This document shows, piece by piece, positions 31,113 to 40,172 of a stretch of DNA of 64,000 nt. Source of the stretch: an uncultured Eubacteriales bacterium (GTDB lineage Bacteria; Bacillota; Clostridia; Lachnospirales; Lachnospiraceae). The first letter of the stretch is position 1. The number at the start of each line of letters is the position of its first letter. The notes below the pieces were generated by a model. That model ran no database searches and was not told the origin of the DNA. It worked only from the letters and a program-made list of their open reading frames with translations. The stretch covers positions 1 through 64,000 of the forward strand of contig OMWY01000001.1 of the NCBI GenBank assembly GCA_900314885.1. Reading direction: 5' to 3'. The translations under genes were made by a program, and so were the position numbers.

Positions 31113-32507
31113 TTATTCAGTTGGGATAGTTACGGTAAATGTGCTTCCGAGGCCTTCCTTGCTCTTAACCTCTATGCTTCCGCCGTGGTACTCGACAATC
31201 TGCTTAGCGAGGGCGAGGTCGAGACCGGTGCCCTTAGTGCTGCGGCTCTTGTCGCCACGGTAGAAGCGTTCGAATATGTGAGGCTTATCGGTATCAGAAA
31301 TACCAATTCCATTGTCTGTTACAGAGAGGATAATATTTTCTTTAACGGAATTGTTGTGAGGGTGGTTTGTATTTAGGACGATTCTCACAATACCGCAGTC
31401 TTTACCGTAGCGTACTGCGTTCGAGAGGAGGTTGCTTATTAATAAGGTAAATAAATCAATATTTACAGGGGCAGAGATGCCGGCTGTGATAAATGTCTCA
31501 AAGTTTTGATTCTTTTCATTTATTAATTTGTAATCATTAACTATGCTTGTCACAAGGGCAGAGAGGTCGGCCATTTCTTTTGGGTATTTTTCTGTGCCTT
31601 GTTCAATTCTTGTAAATATTAAAAGAGTCTCTATTAAATGCGACATGCGGTAACCTTGTTTTTCGATTGAACCGATGCTTTCATACATATCATCCATTGT
31701 TTTCGCGTTTTTAGTTGCGTAGTCGCACTCGGCAAGGATTACCGCGACTGGGGTTCTTAGCTCATGCGATGCGTTAGACGCGAAATGCTTTTCGGCGTCG
31801 TAATTATCTTCAAGGGTATCGAGCATGCTGTTAAAGCCTTCGGCAATTTCACCGAACTCATCCTTATTATTTTTTAATTCGATTCGCTTTGATAAATCCC
31901 CAGTCTCCTTTATTTCAGAGGCGGTTTTATTTATAGTGTTAACCGGAGAGAGGAATTTTGACATCAATAAGTAAGCCCCTAAAATTCCCCAAAGAATAAA
32001 AATAGGAAATAAAATCAAAATTATGGGGTGGTCATTAATTATTGAAAACGCTCCGGCTCCGGCTGAAATTACACCGCGAACCCATAGGCTGTCTTCATCA
32101 GGGCGGCCTGTCTTCTTATCATATACATTATTTTTTGTTCCGTTTATTTCAACCTCACGAACATCGTGCTCGGTAAGATCCACATTTTCAAGCTCAGTAT
32201 AGGAAAATGTGTCCGCGATTGCGCTTCCGTCGTTATTGTAGTAAATTAATTTTACATCGTCATCTATAAATGTATCAGGCCTTAAATGGTTGCTGTTATT
32301 ATTAATTTCAGACATAAAAATATCATCACGCATAAGCATATCCGCCCGCTCGCGGACAACACGCTTGAGGCGGTCCTTTACATCATTTTCTCCGTAATAC
32401 TCCGTGACCTTAATAGTCGCGAAGAGCATGGCAGCGGAGAGGAGGACCAGGATTCCCATAAACCAGAGGACCATTTTTATTTTAATTGAGTGTCTTTTAC
32501 TTTTCAT
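31113..32507 (-). CDS. Sensor histidine kinase
   Basis: 464 residues. Two membrane helices (about 12-31 and 158-180) enclose a 125-residue extracellular sensor region. Next are a HAMP domain (about 180-235), the phospho-acceptor box SNASHELRTPVAVI, the N box LISNLLSNAVRYG, DNGIGI, and GTGLDLALAKQIVEYHGG. A typical EnvZ/PhoR-type kinase. Its start overlaps the response regulator stop by 11 nt, with GAGGGAAG upstream. The inducing signal is not evident. Confidence 0.93.
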   Translation of the reverse strand: MKSKRHSIKIKMVLWFMGILVLLSAAMLFATIKVTEYYGENDVKDRLKRVVRERADMLMRDDIFMSEINNNSNHLRPDTFIDDDVKLIYYNNDGSAIADTFSYTELENVDLTEHDVREVEINGTKNNVYDKKTGRPDEDSLWVRGVISAGAGAFSIINDHPIILILFPIFILWGILGAYLLMSKFLSPVNTINKTASEIKETGDLSKRIELKNNKDEFGEIAEGFNSMLDTLEDNYDAEKHFASNASHELRTPVAVILAECDYATKNAKTMDDMYESIGSIEKQGYRMSHLIETLLIFTRIEQGTEKYPKEMADLSALVTSIVNDYKLINEKNQNFETFITAGISAPVNIDLFTLLISNLLSNAVRYGKDCGIVRIVLNTNHPHNNSVKENIILSVTDNGIGISDTDKPHIFERFYRGDKSRSTKGTGLDLALAKQIVEYHGGSIEVKSKEGLGSTFTVTIPTE

Positions 32508-33177
32508 TTTCTTCCCTCAGTACATAGCCAATTCCGCGGACGGTGTGAATTAATTTCGGCTCGTAGTTTTCATCAACCTTTTTTCTGACATAATTCATAT
32601 AAACATCCACGATTTTCATGCCGCCGTCGTACTCATATCCCCATACGTGGTCGAGGATTTTTGCCCGCGAAATAATCTGCCCGTGGTTTATCATGAGATA
32701 TTCAAGGAGGTTGTATTCCTTGCCGGTAAAGGATATTTCGGTTTCGTCTCGCTTTACAATGTGGCTTTTCGTATCGAGTGAAAGATTCGCAACTGTAATT
32801 ATATCTGAGATGCTCCCGCTTTCGGTACGCTTTACTGCGCGGATCCTTGCCAGTAATTCTTCGAAGGCGAAAGGCTTCACTATATAATCGTTCGCTCCTG
32901 CGTCGAGGCCTGTCACCTTATCATCTATCGTATCCTTCGCGGTGAGCATGATAACGGGGCTTGTCACATCATTTGCCCGCATGCTCTTAAGGGCGGTGAG
33001 GCCGTCCATAACGGGCATCATTATATCAAGGATTATGAGGTCGTAGTCGGCGGCAAGGACACGGGCGAGGGCTTCTTCGCCGTTCTCGCAGCCTTCGGCC
33101 TTGTAGCCTTCAGCTTTTAGTCCTTTTACGAGGACCTTACGCATATCTTCCTCGTCTTCGGCTATCAGAATTTTCAT
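32497..33177 (-). CDS. OmpR-family response regulator
   Basis: 226 residues from 33177 (MKILIAEDEEDMRKVL), with AAGGAGGTGCC upstream; the longer frame to 33222 includes the promoter and is rejected. Receiver domain with phospho-acceptor Asp in YDLIILDIMMPVMDG and the conserved Lys in IVKPFAFEEL. C-terminal winged helix with the recognition region AKILDHVWGYEYDGGMKIVD. First gene of the two-component operon. It is a candidate to bind direct-repeat sites like that at 17343. Confidence 0.95.
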   Translation of the reverse strand: MKILIAEDEEDMRKVLVKGLKAEGYKAEGCENGEEALARVLAADYDLIILDIMMPVMDGLTALKSMRANDVTSPVIMLTAKDTIDDKVTGLDAGANDYIVKPFAFEELLARIRAVKRTESGSISDIITVANLSLDTKSHIVKRDETEISFTGKEYNLLEYLMINHGQIISRAKILDHVWGYEYDGGMKIVDVYMNYVRKKVDENYEPKLIHTVRGIGYVLREENEK

Positions 33178-33197
33178 AATGGCACCTCCTTCCTGCA

Positions 33198-33257
33198 AGT
33201 ATAACATTTTTCGTGGAAGCAATCAATGTTGACTGTGAAATTTAGGTATGTTAGTAT
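33198..33257. promoter_or_regulatory. Divergent promoters of the two-component system and GH5 gene
   Basis: Reverse strand: TTGATT (33226-33221), 17 bp, TATACT (33203-33198). Forward strand: TTGACT (33229-33234), 17 bp, TAGTAT (33252-33257). The two -35 boxes are only 2 bp apart, so binding between them could affect both. Confidence 0.65.
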
Positions 33258-33288
33258 TTAGGTAGATTACTTATGGAGGTAGGTTTCT

Positions 33289-34290
33289 ATGAAGAAAAGA
33301 TTTTTAGCTGTTTTGCTTACTGTTGTGATGGCTTTTAGCGCGATATATGGAGCCGAAGGCTGTCGTGAGGTATTTGCTGCGACTACGCCTTATTCGACAC
33401 ATGGAAGGTTATCGGTTAAGGGAACGAAGCTGGTTGACAAAAATGGTAAGACAATCAGGCTGCAGGGCATTTCAACGCATGGGCTTGCCTGGTTTCCACA
33501 GTATGTCAACAAGGCTGCCTTCAAGACGCTTCGCGATAAGTGGAACGTAAACCTTATCCGCCTCGCGATGTATACGGCTGAATACGGTGGTTATACGAGC
33601 GGCGGGAAGGCTAATATGGAGAGCCTTGTCGAAAATGGAGTGAAATACGCCAGCAGCCTTGGTATGTATGTGATAATTGACTGGCATATCCTGTCAGATG
33701 GCAATCCGTTAACACATCAGAGCGAGGCGGTTGATTTCTTCACAAGGATGGCTAAGAAGTATAAGAATAACGGGCATGTCATTTACGAAATATGCAATGA
33801 GCCGAATGGCTGTGAGTGGAAGGATGTTAAGGAATACGCAAATAAGGTAATTCCCGCTATAAGAAAATATGACAAGAAGGCAGTGATTTTGGTTGGTTCC
33901 ACAACCTGGAGTCAAGATCTCGATAAGGTCGCGGATTCACCTTTAAAATACAAGAAAAATATCATGTATACCTGTCATTTTTACGCAGCAACCCACAAGC
34001 AGTGGCTCCGTGACAGGGTGAGCGCTGCGATAAAGAAGGGAATTCCTGTATTTATATCTGAATTTTCTATCTGTGACGCGAGTGGAAATGGGGCGATAGA
34101 TAAGGCGGAGGCTGACGCCTGGATGAAGTTTATAAAGAAAAATAATATTTCCTGTGTTGCCTGGGCTCTCGACAATAAGGCTGAGACCTGTTCGCTTATA
34201 AAAGCGGACTGTGCCAAGACGTCAGGATGGAAGAATTCAGACCTCACCGACACAGGAAAATATATAAAGAAGGCATATACAGCTAAGTGA
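33289..34290 (+). CDS. Secreted GH5 endoglucanase (cellulase)
   Basis: 333 residues. Signal peptide 1-31. The GH5 barrel begins THGRLSVKGTKLVDKNGKTI, the usual GH5_2 opening. Catalytic acid/base Glu171 in YEICNEPNG and nucleophile Glu258 in VFISEFS are present, with YVIIDWHIL (His) and YTCHFYAATH between. It would cut internal beta-1,4 links of cellulose or related glucans outside the cell. No carbohydrate-binding module. TGGAGGTAGG precedes the ATG. The divergent regulator/kinase pair may control it. Confidence 0.92.
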   Translation: MKKRFLAVLLTVVMAFSAIYGAEGCREVFAATTPYSTHGRLSVKGTKLVDKNGKTIRLQGISTHGLAWFPQYVNKAAFKTLRDKWNVNLIRLAMYTAEYGGYTSGGKANMESLVENGVKYASSLGMYVIIDWHILSDGNPLTHQSEAVDFFTRMAKKYKNNGHVIYEICNEPNGCEWKDVKEYANKVIPAIRKYDKKAVILVGSTTWSQDLDKVADSPLKYKKNIMYTCHFYAATHKQWLRDRVSAAIKKGIPVFISEFSICDASGNGAIDKAEADAWMKFIKKNNISCVAWALDNKAETCSLIKADCAKTSGWKNSDLTDTGKYIKKAYTAK

Positions 34291-34308
34291 AATGTTCTCT
34301 CAAAAAGT

Positions 34309-35205
34309 CTACACATTAAAGAATTCCGATTCGGCAACTTTTCGTATTCCTCCGTCGATAGCGGTTCTATAGCTTACGTTATCGTTAAGTAGCTTCAGAG
34401 TGATGGTGTTATAATCATTTTTGAAGAATTCCTCCTTTATTATTTTAGAGAGAAGAGCTGAAATATCACAGTCCGGTTCTGAGGAAGGACAGTTGCCGGA
34501 TGACTGTCGCTCGTTCCGGACTTTATTTATTAGCTCTAAAAAGCTGTCATCTCTTTTGATTGCCGGAAAAAGCTTATATATATCGTAGAGGTGCCTTGAA
34601 TTTCTTTCGGGTCTATCTTTTAACCGATAGTCACAGACAGCGAATACCTTGTCTATAAATGTTCGTTCAAGGGTTTGAGCGGGCATCATTATATTTGCCT
34701 CAGGAAACAGTTCTGACAGGTCGAAATTTTTATAAGCTTTGCCGACAATGCTGCCAATATTTATAGTATTAACAGGATATGCGACAGAAATATAGCTGAT
34801 TTCTACTATTAACTGTTCGGGCATATCTGAATAAAGAGAATCATACTCAAAAACGTAGCGGTTGAAATCCCTGCGTGACCGTATCTGTTCCGGATTCAAA
34901 AGTCTTAGACCAAGTTCGTTGGCAGCGCTAATGAGATATTCCTTAGCATGCCTTCTTTGCCCCTGCGTTAATGGTTCGGAGGTTGAAAGGTCAATATCTT
35001 CAGAAAATCTGTTAATTATGCCATATCCCTTGGAAAGGCAGGTACCACCCTTGAAAACAAAAGGGGTAGGGCAGTCGTTCATACGTGACAAAAGCATCGA
35101 TTGAATAGTGTCTTTTTCTGTCTGAGTTGGGTCTATGCCGTAATCAGTCTGAATGTTGGAAATTAATTCTATCCACATTTGTGTTTTATCCTTGTGCCAG
35201 TTCAC
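34309..35205 (-). CDS. AbiEii/AbiGii-type nucleotidyltransferase toxin
   Basis: 298 residues. The nucleotidyltransferase core is clear: FVFKGGTCLSKGYGIINRFS followed by EDIDLS. Further family features are FIDKVFAVCDYRLKDRPERN and HLYDIYKL. AbiEii proteins transfer nucleotides to RNA targets, giving growth arrest and phage abortive infection; they are kept in check by AbiEi. It overlaps the upstream gene by 20 nt. The gene ends 19 nt from the convergent GH5 gene. Confidence 0.85.
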   Translation of the reverse strand: MNWHKDKTQMWIELISNIQTDYGIDPTQTEKDTIQSMLLSRMNDCPTPFVFKGGTCLSKGYGIINRFSEDIDLSTSEPLTQGQRRHAKEYLISAANELGLRLLNPEQIRSRRDFNRYVFEYDSLYSDMPEQLIVEISYISVAYPVNTINIGSIVGKAYKNFDLSELFPEANIMMPAQTLERTFIDKVFAVCDYRLKDRPERNSRHLYDIYKLFPAIKRDDSFLELINKVRNERQSSGNCPSSEPDCDISALLSKIIKEEFFKNDYNTITLKLLNDNVSYRTAIDGGIRKVAESEFFNV

Positions 35206-35800
35206 CTAATATACCTCCCTCATATAAGTTTTTGTAAATCCGTAAAGGATACAAAGGTAAATACTTTCTAATCTCGTTAATGTCAGGCTTTTGAATATCA
35301 ATGTATCTCTTTATAGCCCAATTTCTGTCAGCGTCGTCAAGCTCGCAGTAAATGTTTATATCTCGCATTAGGTCTAGGAACTGCAACGCACCAACGTTTT
35401 TCTCAGTAATAGGAGCTACAGGCTTATATAATATTACTTTTAGATTCCTTATTTTTACCTTCCTGGTAGGGGTGGTAGCAGAATTAGTGCATATCTCATA
35501 CCACGCAGGATTCTGTGTAGTGAAGCCGAATCCGTTATACAAGCGCAAGCCGGTATAGTATCCGGAGACAACTCCATTAGGCTTTAAATACTTCTTGATA
35601 AATATGTCATATGAGTTAATAGTTCCCGGAATTCCTAGGGATGTATTGTAGGACTTGTAGTAAATTCCGTTACTGTACCTTTTGAGCCTGCCGTCTTTTA
35701 TAAGCTTGTTTATATCTTCTCTGGAGGCCCATTCCGGAAACTCCGAAAGTAGAATAGGCTCTCCGTTTTTAAAGTTTCTATCTAAGTATTCGTATAACAT
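35186..35800 (-). CDS. AbiEi-like antitoxin (winged helix)
   Basis: 204 residues from 35800 (MLYEYLDRNFKNGEPILLSE), with GAGGTGC upstream; a GTG four codons earlier is possible. The N-terminal winged helix (WASREDINKLIKDGRLKRYS, then GIYYKS) is that of AbiEi antitoxins, which bind the promoter of the pair. The middle (YYTGLRLYNGFGFTTQNP) fits the family. Directly upstream of and overlapping the AbiEii gene, hence a type IV toxin-antitoxin/abortive-infection pair. Confidence 0.8.
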   Translation of the reverse strand: MLYEYLDRNFKNGEPILLSEFPEWASREDINKLIKDGRLKRYSNGIYYKSYNTSLGIPGTINSYDIFIKKYLKPNGVVSGYYTGLRLYNGFGFTTQNPAWYEICTNSATTPTRKVKIRNLKVILYKPVAPITEKNVGALQFLDLMRDINIYCELDDADRNWAIKRYIDIQKPDINEIRKYLPLYPLRIYKNLYEGGILGELAQG

Positions 35801-35878
35801 TGTGCACCTCACATAAAAGCAGAAACATCATCTAACACTTTTTATTGTATCACATCGCTCTTAAAATAGCAAGAAAAA

Positions 35879-35908
35879 AGAGACCGTATTTTTACGGTCT
35901 CTCATAGT
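35879..35908 (-). terminator. Terminator after the GH5 lipoprotein gene
   Basis: 10-bp stem AGAGACCGTA / TACGGTCTCT with a TTTT loop. On the reverse strand it is followed by CTTTTTTCTTGC. It serves the gene at 35913-38243. Confidence 0.85.
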
Positions 35909-35912
35909 ATCA

Positions 35913-38243
35913 TTATTTTTTCTTGAAGGTAAATGTCACGGTCATGGTTTCGACGTCTTTGAAGTCGCTTGTGCTTATTATCTTCTGCTTGTCATCACCC
36001 CATGGGTTCATGAAGTAGACACGATATGAGCCACTTTCGGAGCCCTGGGCGGCATCGCCCTTGAGGGTGATTTCTTTATCGTTAATAAGAACCTTCGTAG
36101 GAGTAATTACGTAATCCTTGAAGTTCGCGGCCTTACCGACTACAAGCTCTATGAGGTATGGGTCTGAGGTCTTCTTCTTCTCGGTGCCGGTGAAATCAAG
36201 AGATACTGTATATTCGCCTTCGCCATCCATATCGCAAGGAGTAGATTTGACTCCGCCTACGTCAGCGACTTCCTCATAATTGCTTGTCGTTCCGCTTGTA
36301 ACACTCCAGTCTGTATTTGAATACATGAGCCATGCGTTCGTCTTGGTATCGGTCGGATCGGCTGTCTCTTCCTCTGACTTAGCGGTAGCGCGGTTATCCT
36401 TGCCATTTACAAATTTATACTTTACGTTTATGGTCTTAATATCAGGATATTTTGCTGTGTCAATTACCGCTGCCGAATAGCCGTCAGGGAAAAGCGATTC
36501 CTTAATGTAAGGGTTTACGATATTTACACGGGTACACTTGCCGTCATCTGAGCAGGTGTAAGGATTGCCCGTTAATTTGACCTTTTCGCCGTTTATCGTA
36601 ATTTCTTCTATCAAAATAGAATAATCAGGGAATAGCTGCTCGCCGTTCATGATTCCGACTGCTGAGAAGCCGAGGTCCTTAGCGGAGCCCGCTTCAGTTC
36701 CTGTGAAGTCAAGTCCTACCTCATATTCGCCTTCGCCCGTTACGTCGACAGTTGTGGCGGTGACGCCCGCTGATACGCTGTCTTCGTCGTATTTATCGCC
36801 GACAGAGTACATCATTCCCCAGTCGCTTGAGGCGAACATGAGCCATGAAAATGCCTCGTCGTCAGGAATTTCCCTTGCTGCAGGGGCAGCAGCGAGATCT
36901 GCGTCCATTTCACTCTTAGCTGCAGCCTTTATGTCATCGTCACTCTTGCCTGCCTGTGCGTCACGGCTGTGGTCCGAATAAATCTTAGCTACCTCGTCGT
37001 GACTCATCCTGCAGTTATCACGATCATACTGGGAATTGCAATCCCAAAGAACAGGGCAGTAGTTGTAGTAATCGCAGTTGTTAAGAAGGTTTCTTATATA
37101 AAGAGGCGTGCCGTCCTTGAGGGTCTCCTTATCAGCCTGAGGCCCGTACTCGCCTATTACAACGCCTATTCCGCGGTCAACGTAGGTTTTCATTTTCGCA
37201 AGCGTGTCATTTACAGCCTGAAGCTGCTTCTGCTTGCCCCAGGTCGCTACTGTTCCGATGCAGTAGTCGCTTGGATCGTAAAAATGTACCGATATCAGAA
37301 GCTTATCCGTCGCTGTGTCCTTTGGCATATTGAAGCGGAAATTTAAGGTTTTGTCAATATTTGTATCGTAGCCTGCGATAAGAAGGAAACGGTTCTCATT
37401 GTTGCCGCCGCTAGCCCTAATAACATCGACAAACTTCTGATTTATCTTATTCATGGTTGAATAGCACTCATCTTCGGTGAGGGTGCCGTCAACGCCTGTG
37501 TCATCCTGAGGCCACTTATCATTTAATCTCGCGCCGAGCTCCTCGTTCGCCGATTCGAAAATGACGTGGTCACCGTAATCCTTGAATTCGGTTGAAATCT
37601 GGGTCCAGATCTGCTCGTACATATCCCAGGCTTTCTCGGCGAGCTCGCCCTTCTGGCCAAACATCCCCCACCAGTCGCCATCCCAGTGGTCATTTATGAT
37701 GACGTACATATCATCGGCTCTGGCGTAGTCGACTATTTCCTTTACACGGGCCATATAGGCAGCAGGAATGGTGTAGTCGTTATTTTCATAGTCCATGAGG
37801 TTTGTCCAGGCTACAGGAATGCGGAGAGTGTCAAAGCCCGCCGACTTCATGCCGTCAATCATTTCCTGAGTGGTAACAGGCTGACCCCATGCGGTTTCGC
37901 ACTTTGTTACCATATCAGCCGTGATCTCACCGCTTGCGGGCATGAGAGCGCTGTGGTTGTAAGCTTCCATGGTGTTACCGAGGTTGATGCCGTTTCCCAT
38001 GTCCTTTGTTAAATCGATGGATGATATGTCATTGCGCATGGTTTCCTCCACCTTCTTCTCTGTCTCGAATGAGGCAGTTGAGGTCTTGGATGCGCTCGCG
38101 GTTGCTGAAGCCGCTTGGCTTCCGTCAGAGGTCGTAGAGCTCTTGCTGTTTTCTCCCGAGCCGCAGCCTGTGAGCATAGTGGTGCTCGCAAGGGCCGCCG
38201 TAAGGGCAAAGGCAAGGCCCCTATTAAATAGTTTGTTTCCCAT
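35913..38243 (-). CDS. GH5 endoglucanase lipoprotein with two C-terminal beta modules
   Basis: 776 residues from 38243 (MGNKLFNRGLAFALTAALAS), AAGGGGAAC upstream. Lipobox LTGC, then a Ser/Ala/Thr linker, so anchored outside. GH5 catalytic domain about 75-450: GINLGNTMEA, acid/base Glu in FESANEELG, HFYDPSDYC, nucleophile Glu in VIGEYGPQAD. Two tandem homologous modules follow (about 470-640 and 650-776), each opening WLM(F/Y)S-TDW and containing GEGEY-V-LDFTGTE; these look like carbohydrate-binding modules of cellulosic enzymes. A surface cellulase of unusual length. Confidence 0.9.
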   Translation of the reverse strand: MGNKLFNRGLAFALTAALASTTMLTGCGSGENSKSSTTSDGSQAASATASASKTSTASFETEKKVEETMRNDISSIDLTKDMGNGINLGNTMEAYNHSALMPASGEITADMVTKCETAWGQPVTTQEMIDGMKSAGFDTLRIPVAWTNLMDYENNDYTIPAAYMARVKEIVDYARADDMYVIINDHWDGDWWGMFGQKGELAEKAWDMYEQIWTQISTEFKDYGDHVIFESANEELGARLNDKWPQDDTGVDGTLTEDECYSTMNKINQKFVDVIRASGGNNENRFLLIAGYDTNIDKTLNFRFNMPKDTATDKLLISVHFYDPSDYCIGTVATWGKQKQLQAVNDTLAKMKTYVDRGIGVVIGEYGPQADKETLKDGTPLYIRNLLNNCDYYNYCPVLWDCNSQYDRDNCRMSHDEVAKIYSDHSRDAQAGKSDDDIKAAAKSEMDADLAAAPAAREIPDDEAFSWLMFASSDWGMMYSVGDKYDEDSVSAGVTATTVDVTGEGEYEVGLDFTGTEAGSAKDLGFSAVGIMNGEQLFPDYSILIEEITINGEKVKLTGNPYTCSDDGKCTRVNIVNPYIKESLFPDGYSAAVIDTAKYPDIKTINVKYKFVNGKDNRATAKSEEETADPTDTKTNAWLMYSNTDWSVTSGTTSNYEEVADVGGVKSTPCDMDGEGEYTVSLDFTGTEKKKTSDPYLIELVVGKAANFKDYVITPTKVLINDKEITLKGDAAQGSESGSYRVYFMNPWGDDKQKIISTSDFKDVETMTVTFTFKKK

Positions 38244-38276
38244 AAGTTCCCCTTTCAAAGATGTTAGGTCTTCCAT

Positions 38277-38302
38277 GGGGCCAGAACTTTAGATCTGGCC
38301 CC
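38277..38302 (-). other. Leader hairpin upstream of the GH5 lipoprotein gene
   Basis: Perfect 9-bp stem GGGGCCAGA / TCTGGCCCC with an 8-nt loop in the 5' leader. No T-run; possibly mRNA stability or regulator binding. Confidence 0.5.
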
Positions 38303-38388
38303 TTACCTTATATAGGAAAGTATAGAATAATGGCTCCATTTTTATTAGATGAAAAAGTAGACTTAGGTTTCGGAAAAATTATCGTTGC

Positions 38389-38417
38389 TTGACTTAATAA
38401 GTGTATTATGATAAGAT
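38389..38417 (+). promoter_or_regulatory. Promoter of the M14 carboxypeptidase gene
   Basis: TTGACT, 17-bp spacer, TAAGAT, about 95 nt before the start codon. Confidence 0.5.
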
Positions 38418-38511
38418 TGATGTCGTGTGACCTTTTTCAAGACTATATAATTTCATCAATTATGAAGTTGATTATAGCCTTAAGACATAAAAAATGGAAG
38501 GCAAGGTACTA

Positions 38512-40131
38512 ATGAAAAAATATACAAAAAAGGGAACCGCTGTTGCTTTAGCGGTTTGTTTGGTTTTAGGGTTCGTCCCGGGACGGCCTCTTTATGCATC
38601 GGAACTGAGTGAAAAAAATGTTGTATCAGAGAGTGCGGTGGGTACGGATGCTGTGACAGATGGCGCTATCGAGCTCGAACCGGTGACCGGCAGCGCAATC
38701 GAACCTGATACATCATCGCCCGGCGCTATAGATGGTGACATCGCAACAGCTTCAGCGGTAGAGTCCGGTGAAGACGGCGAGGATGCGTCAGGCTCATCGA
38801 TAGAAGATGACGCGGATTATGAGGACGATGAAGAGAAAACCTGGCTTGAGAAGAAGAAAGAAAAAAGCGAAGAATTTCTCGCGGAAATGGAAGACTATGA
38901 TTATTATGGGAATAGCATTACCGAGGATAATAAAAGCTTAACGCTTGATGAAATAGATAAATTGGTAAAGGGTGGTAAGAAAGTTGTACCGGGACCGTCT
39001 AGAGGCCTCTATAAGAAGATTATGGGCAAGACCTGGATTGATGAAACAGCCTATAAGGAGCCTAAGAAAAAAATAAAGATAGACCTCGCGAACAGGGTAC
39101 AGTACGCGACCTATGTCTCATATCTCAAGGCTTTTTCAAGATATGACGGCGTATATCTCTATAATATTGGCCATACGGAAGAGGGAAGGACAATATATTC
39201 GCTTGTATTTGACAAGGAAACAGGGAAGTCGTCTAAGAAGAAAAAGGTAATAATAATGTCAGGTCTGACCCATGCCAGGGAAATGGCGGGCGGCATGTAC
39301 ATGCTAAAATATTGCGAGCAATTATCTGAGCACCCGACTAAATATAAGAAGCTGCTTGACAATTATAAGGTGGTAATTGTTCCATGGCTTAATATAGACG
39401 TCTCTCAGGCGATGATAAATAATCCATGGTCCTGGAATAAGCAGGGCGGCCTATATAAGGCTAATATAAAGGGAACTGACCTAAACCGGAATTATCCTGC
39501 CCTTGCCGGCGGGTGGCTCGCGGACGGAGTACCAAGATTAAGAACGCAAAAGCCATGCTTTGGCGAGTACGCAGGAAAGTCGCTTGGCTGCGCTCCTGAG
39601 ACTCAGGCAATGATGAAATGGTTTTATCACTATATCGCTGTTGAAAAAGCGGTAGCATATATTGATTTTCATCAGCAGGGCAGGATAGTTTATTCGAGTC
39701 AGTCCTGCGTCAGCGCACATCAGTGCAGCGTGAATAATAAGGTTGGTGCCAAGCTTGCGGCTCATTTTGGGTACTCTGAAATAAAGCAGTATTCTAAGGA
39801 CGCGAGGAGAGACCTTGACGGGTCAGGTGAAACGACAACTCAATTTGCTTTATCCGTGTCATGTGGAAAATATTCTCCGAAGTACGGCGGTTACGTCTAC
39901 TGGGACGGAGAACATGAATTAGCGCCTGTAACCTACGTAAATCCGGCGGGATGTAAGAAGAAGGGTTATAAATTAAAGCAGTTAAATAAGAACTTTCTTG
40001 CGTACACTGTGGAAAGCGGAAGCGGTGTAGCATATACAGGCGGCACAAAGTCAGCCTTTAAATTAAATAAATCGGAATATTACAGCAGGCACTTCGATAC
40101 ATTTTTAAACGCAATTCCAAATATATTCTAA
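38512..40131 (+). CDS. Exported M14 family zinc carboxypeptidase
   Basis: 539 residues from 38512, with GGAAGGCAAGG upstream. Signal peptide about 1-29 (GTAVALAVCLVLGFVPG), then an acidic low-complexity linker with repeated A(V/I)-E/D units (about 35-125). The catalytic domain shows GLTHAREMAGG (zinc HxxE), LNRNYPA (substrate Arg), YIDFHQQG (zinc His) and YTVESGSG (catalytic Glu). M14 members trim C-terminal residues from peptides or wall stem peptides; exported ones of this type often work on peptidoglycan. Monocistronic. Confidence 0.88.
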   Translation: MKKYTKKGTAVALAVCLVLGFVPGRPLYASELSEKNVVSESAVGTDAVTDGAIELEPVTGSAIEPDTSSPGAIDGDIATASAVESGEDGEDASGSSIEDDADYEDDEEKTWLEKKKEKSEEFLAEMEDYDYYGNSITEDNKSLTLDEIDKLVKGGKKVVPGPSRGLYKKIMGKTWIDETAYKEPKKKIKIDLANRVQYATYVSYLKAFSRYDGVYLYNIGHTEEGRTIYSLVFDKETGKSSKKKKVIIMSGLTHAREMAGGMYMLKYCEQLSEHPTKYKKLLDNYKVVIVPWLNIDVSQAMINNPWSWNKQGGLYKANIKGTDLNRNYPALAGGWLADGVPRLRTQKPCFGEYAGKSLGCAPETQAMMKWFYHYIAVEKAVAYIDFHQQGRIVYSSQSCVSAHQCSVNNKVGAKLAAHFGYSEIKQYSKDARRDLDGSGETTTQFALSVSCGKYSPKYGGYVYWDGEHELAPVTYVNPAGCKKKGYKLKQLNKNFLAYTVESGSGVAYTGGTKSAFKLNKSEYYSRHFDTFLNAIPNIF

Positions 40132-40135
40132 ATAA

Positions 40136-40172
40136 AGCAGGGGCCGTAATAAGGTCCCTGCTTTTATTTTAA
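40136..40172 (+). terminator. Bidirectional terminator between M14 and GH2 genes
   Basis: Stem AAGCAGGG / CCCTGCTT extended by GCC/GGT, followed by TTTATTTTAATT. Placed between convergent genes. Confidence 0.8.

Noticed and set aside
34309..35800. Restriction-modification or other novel defence gene pair
   Set aside because: The motifs are those of the known AbiEi/AbiEii family, so nothing new is claimed.
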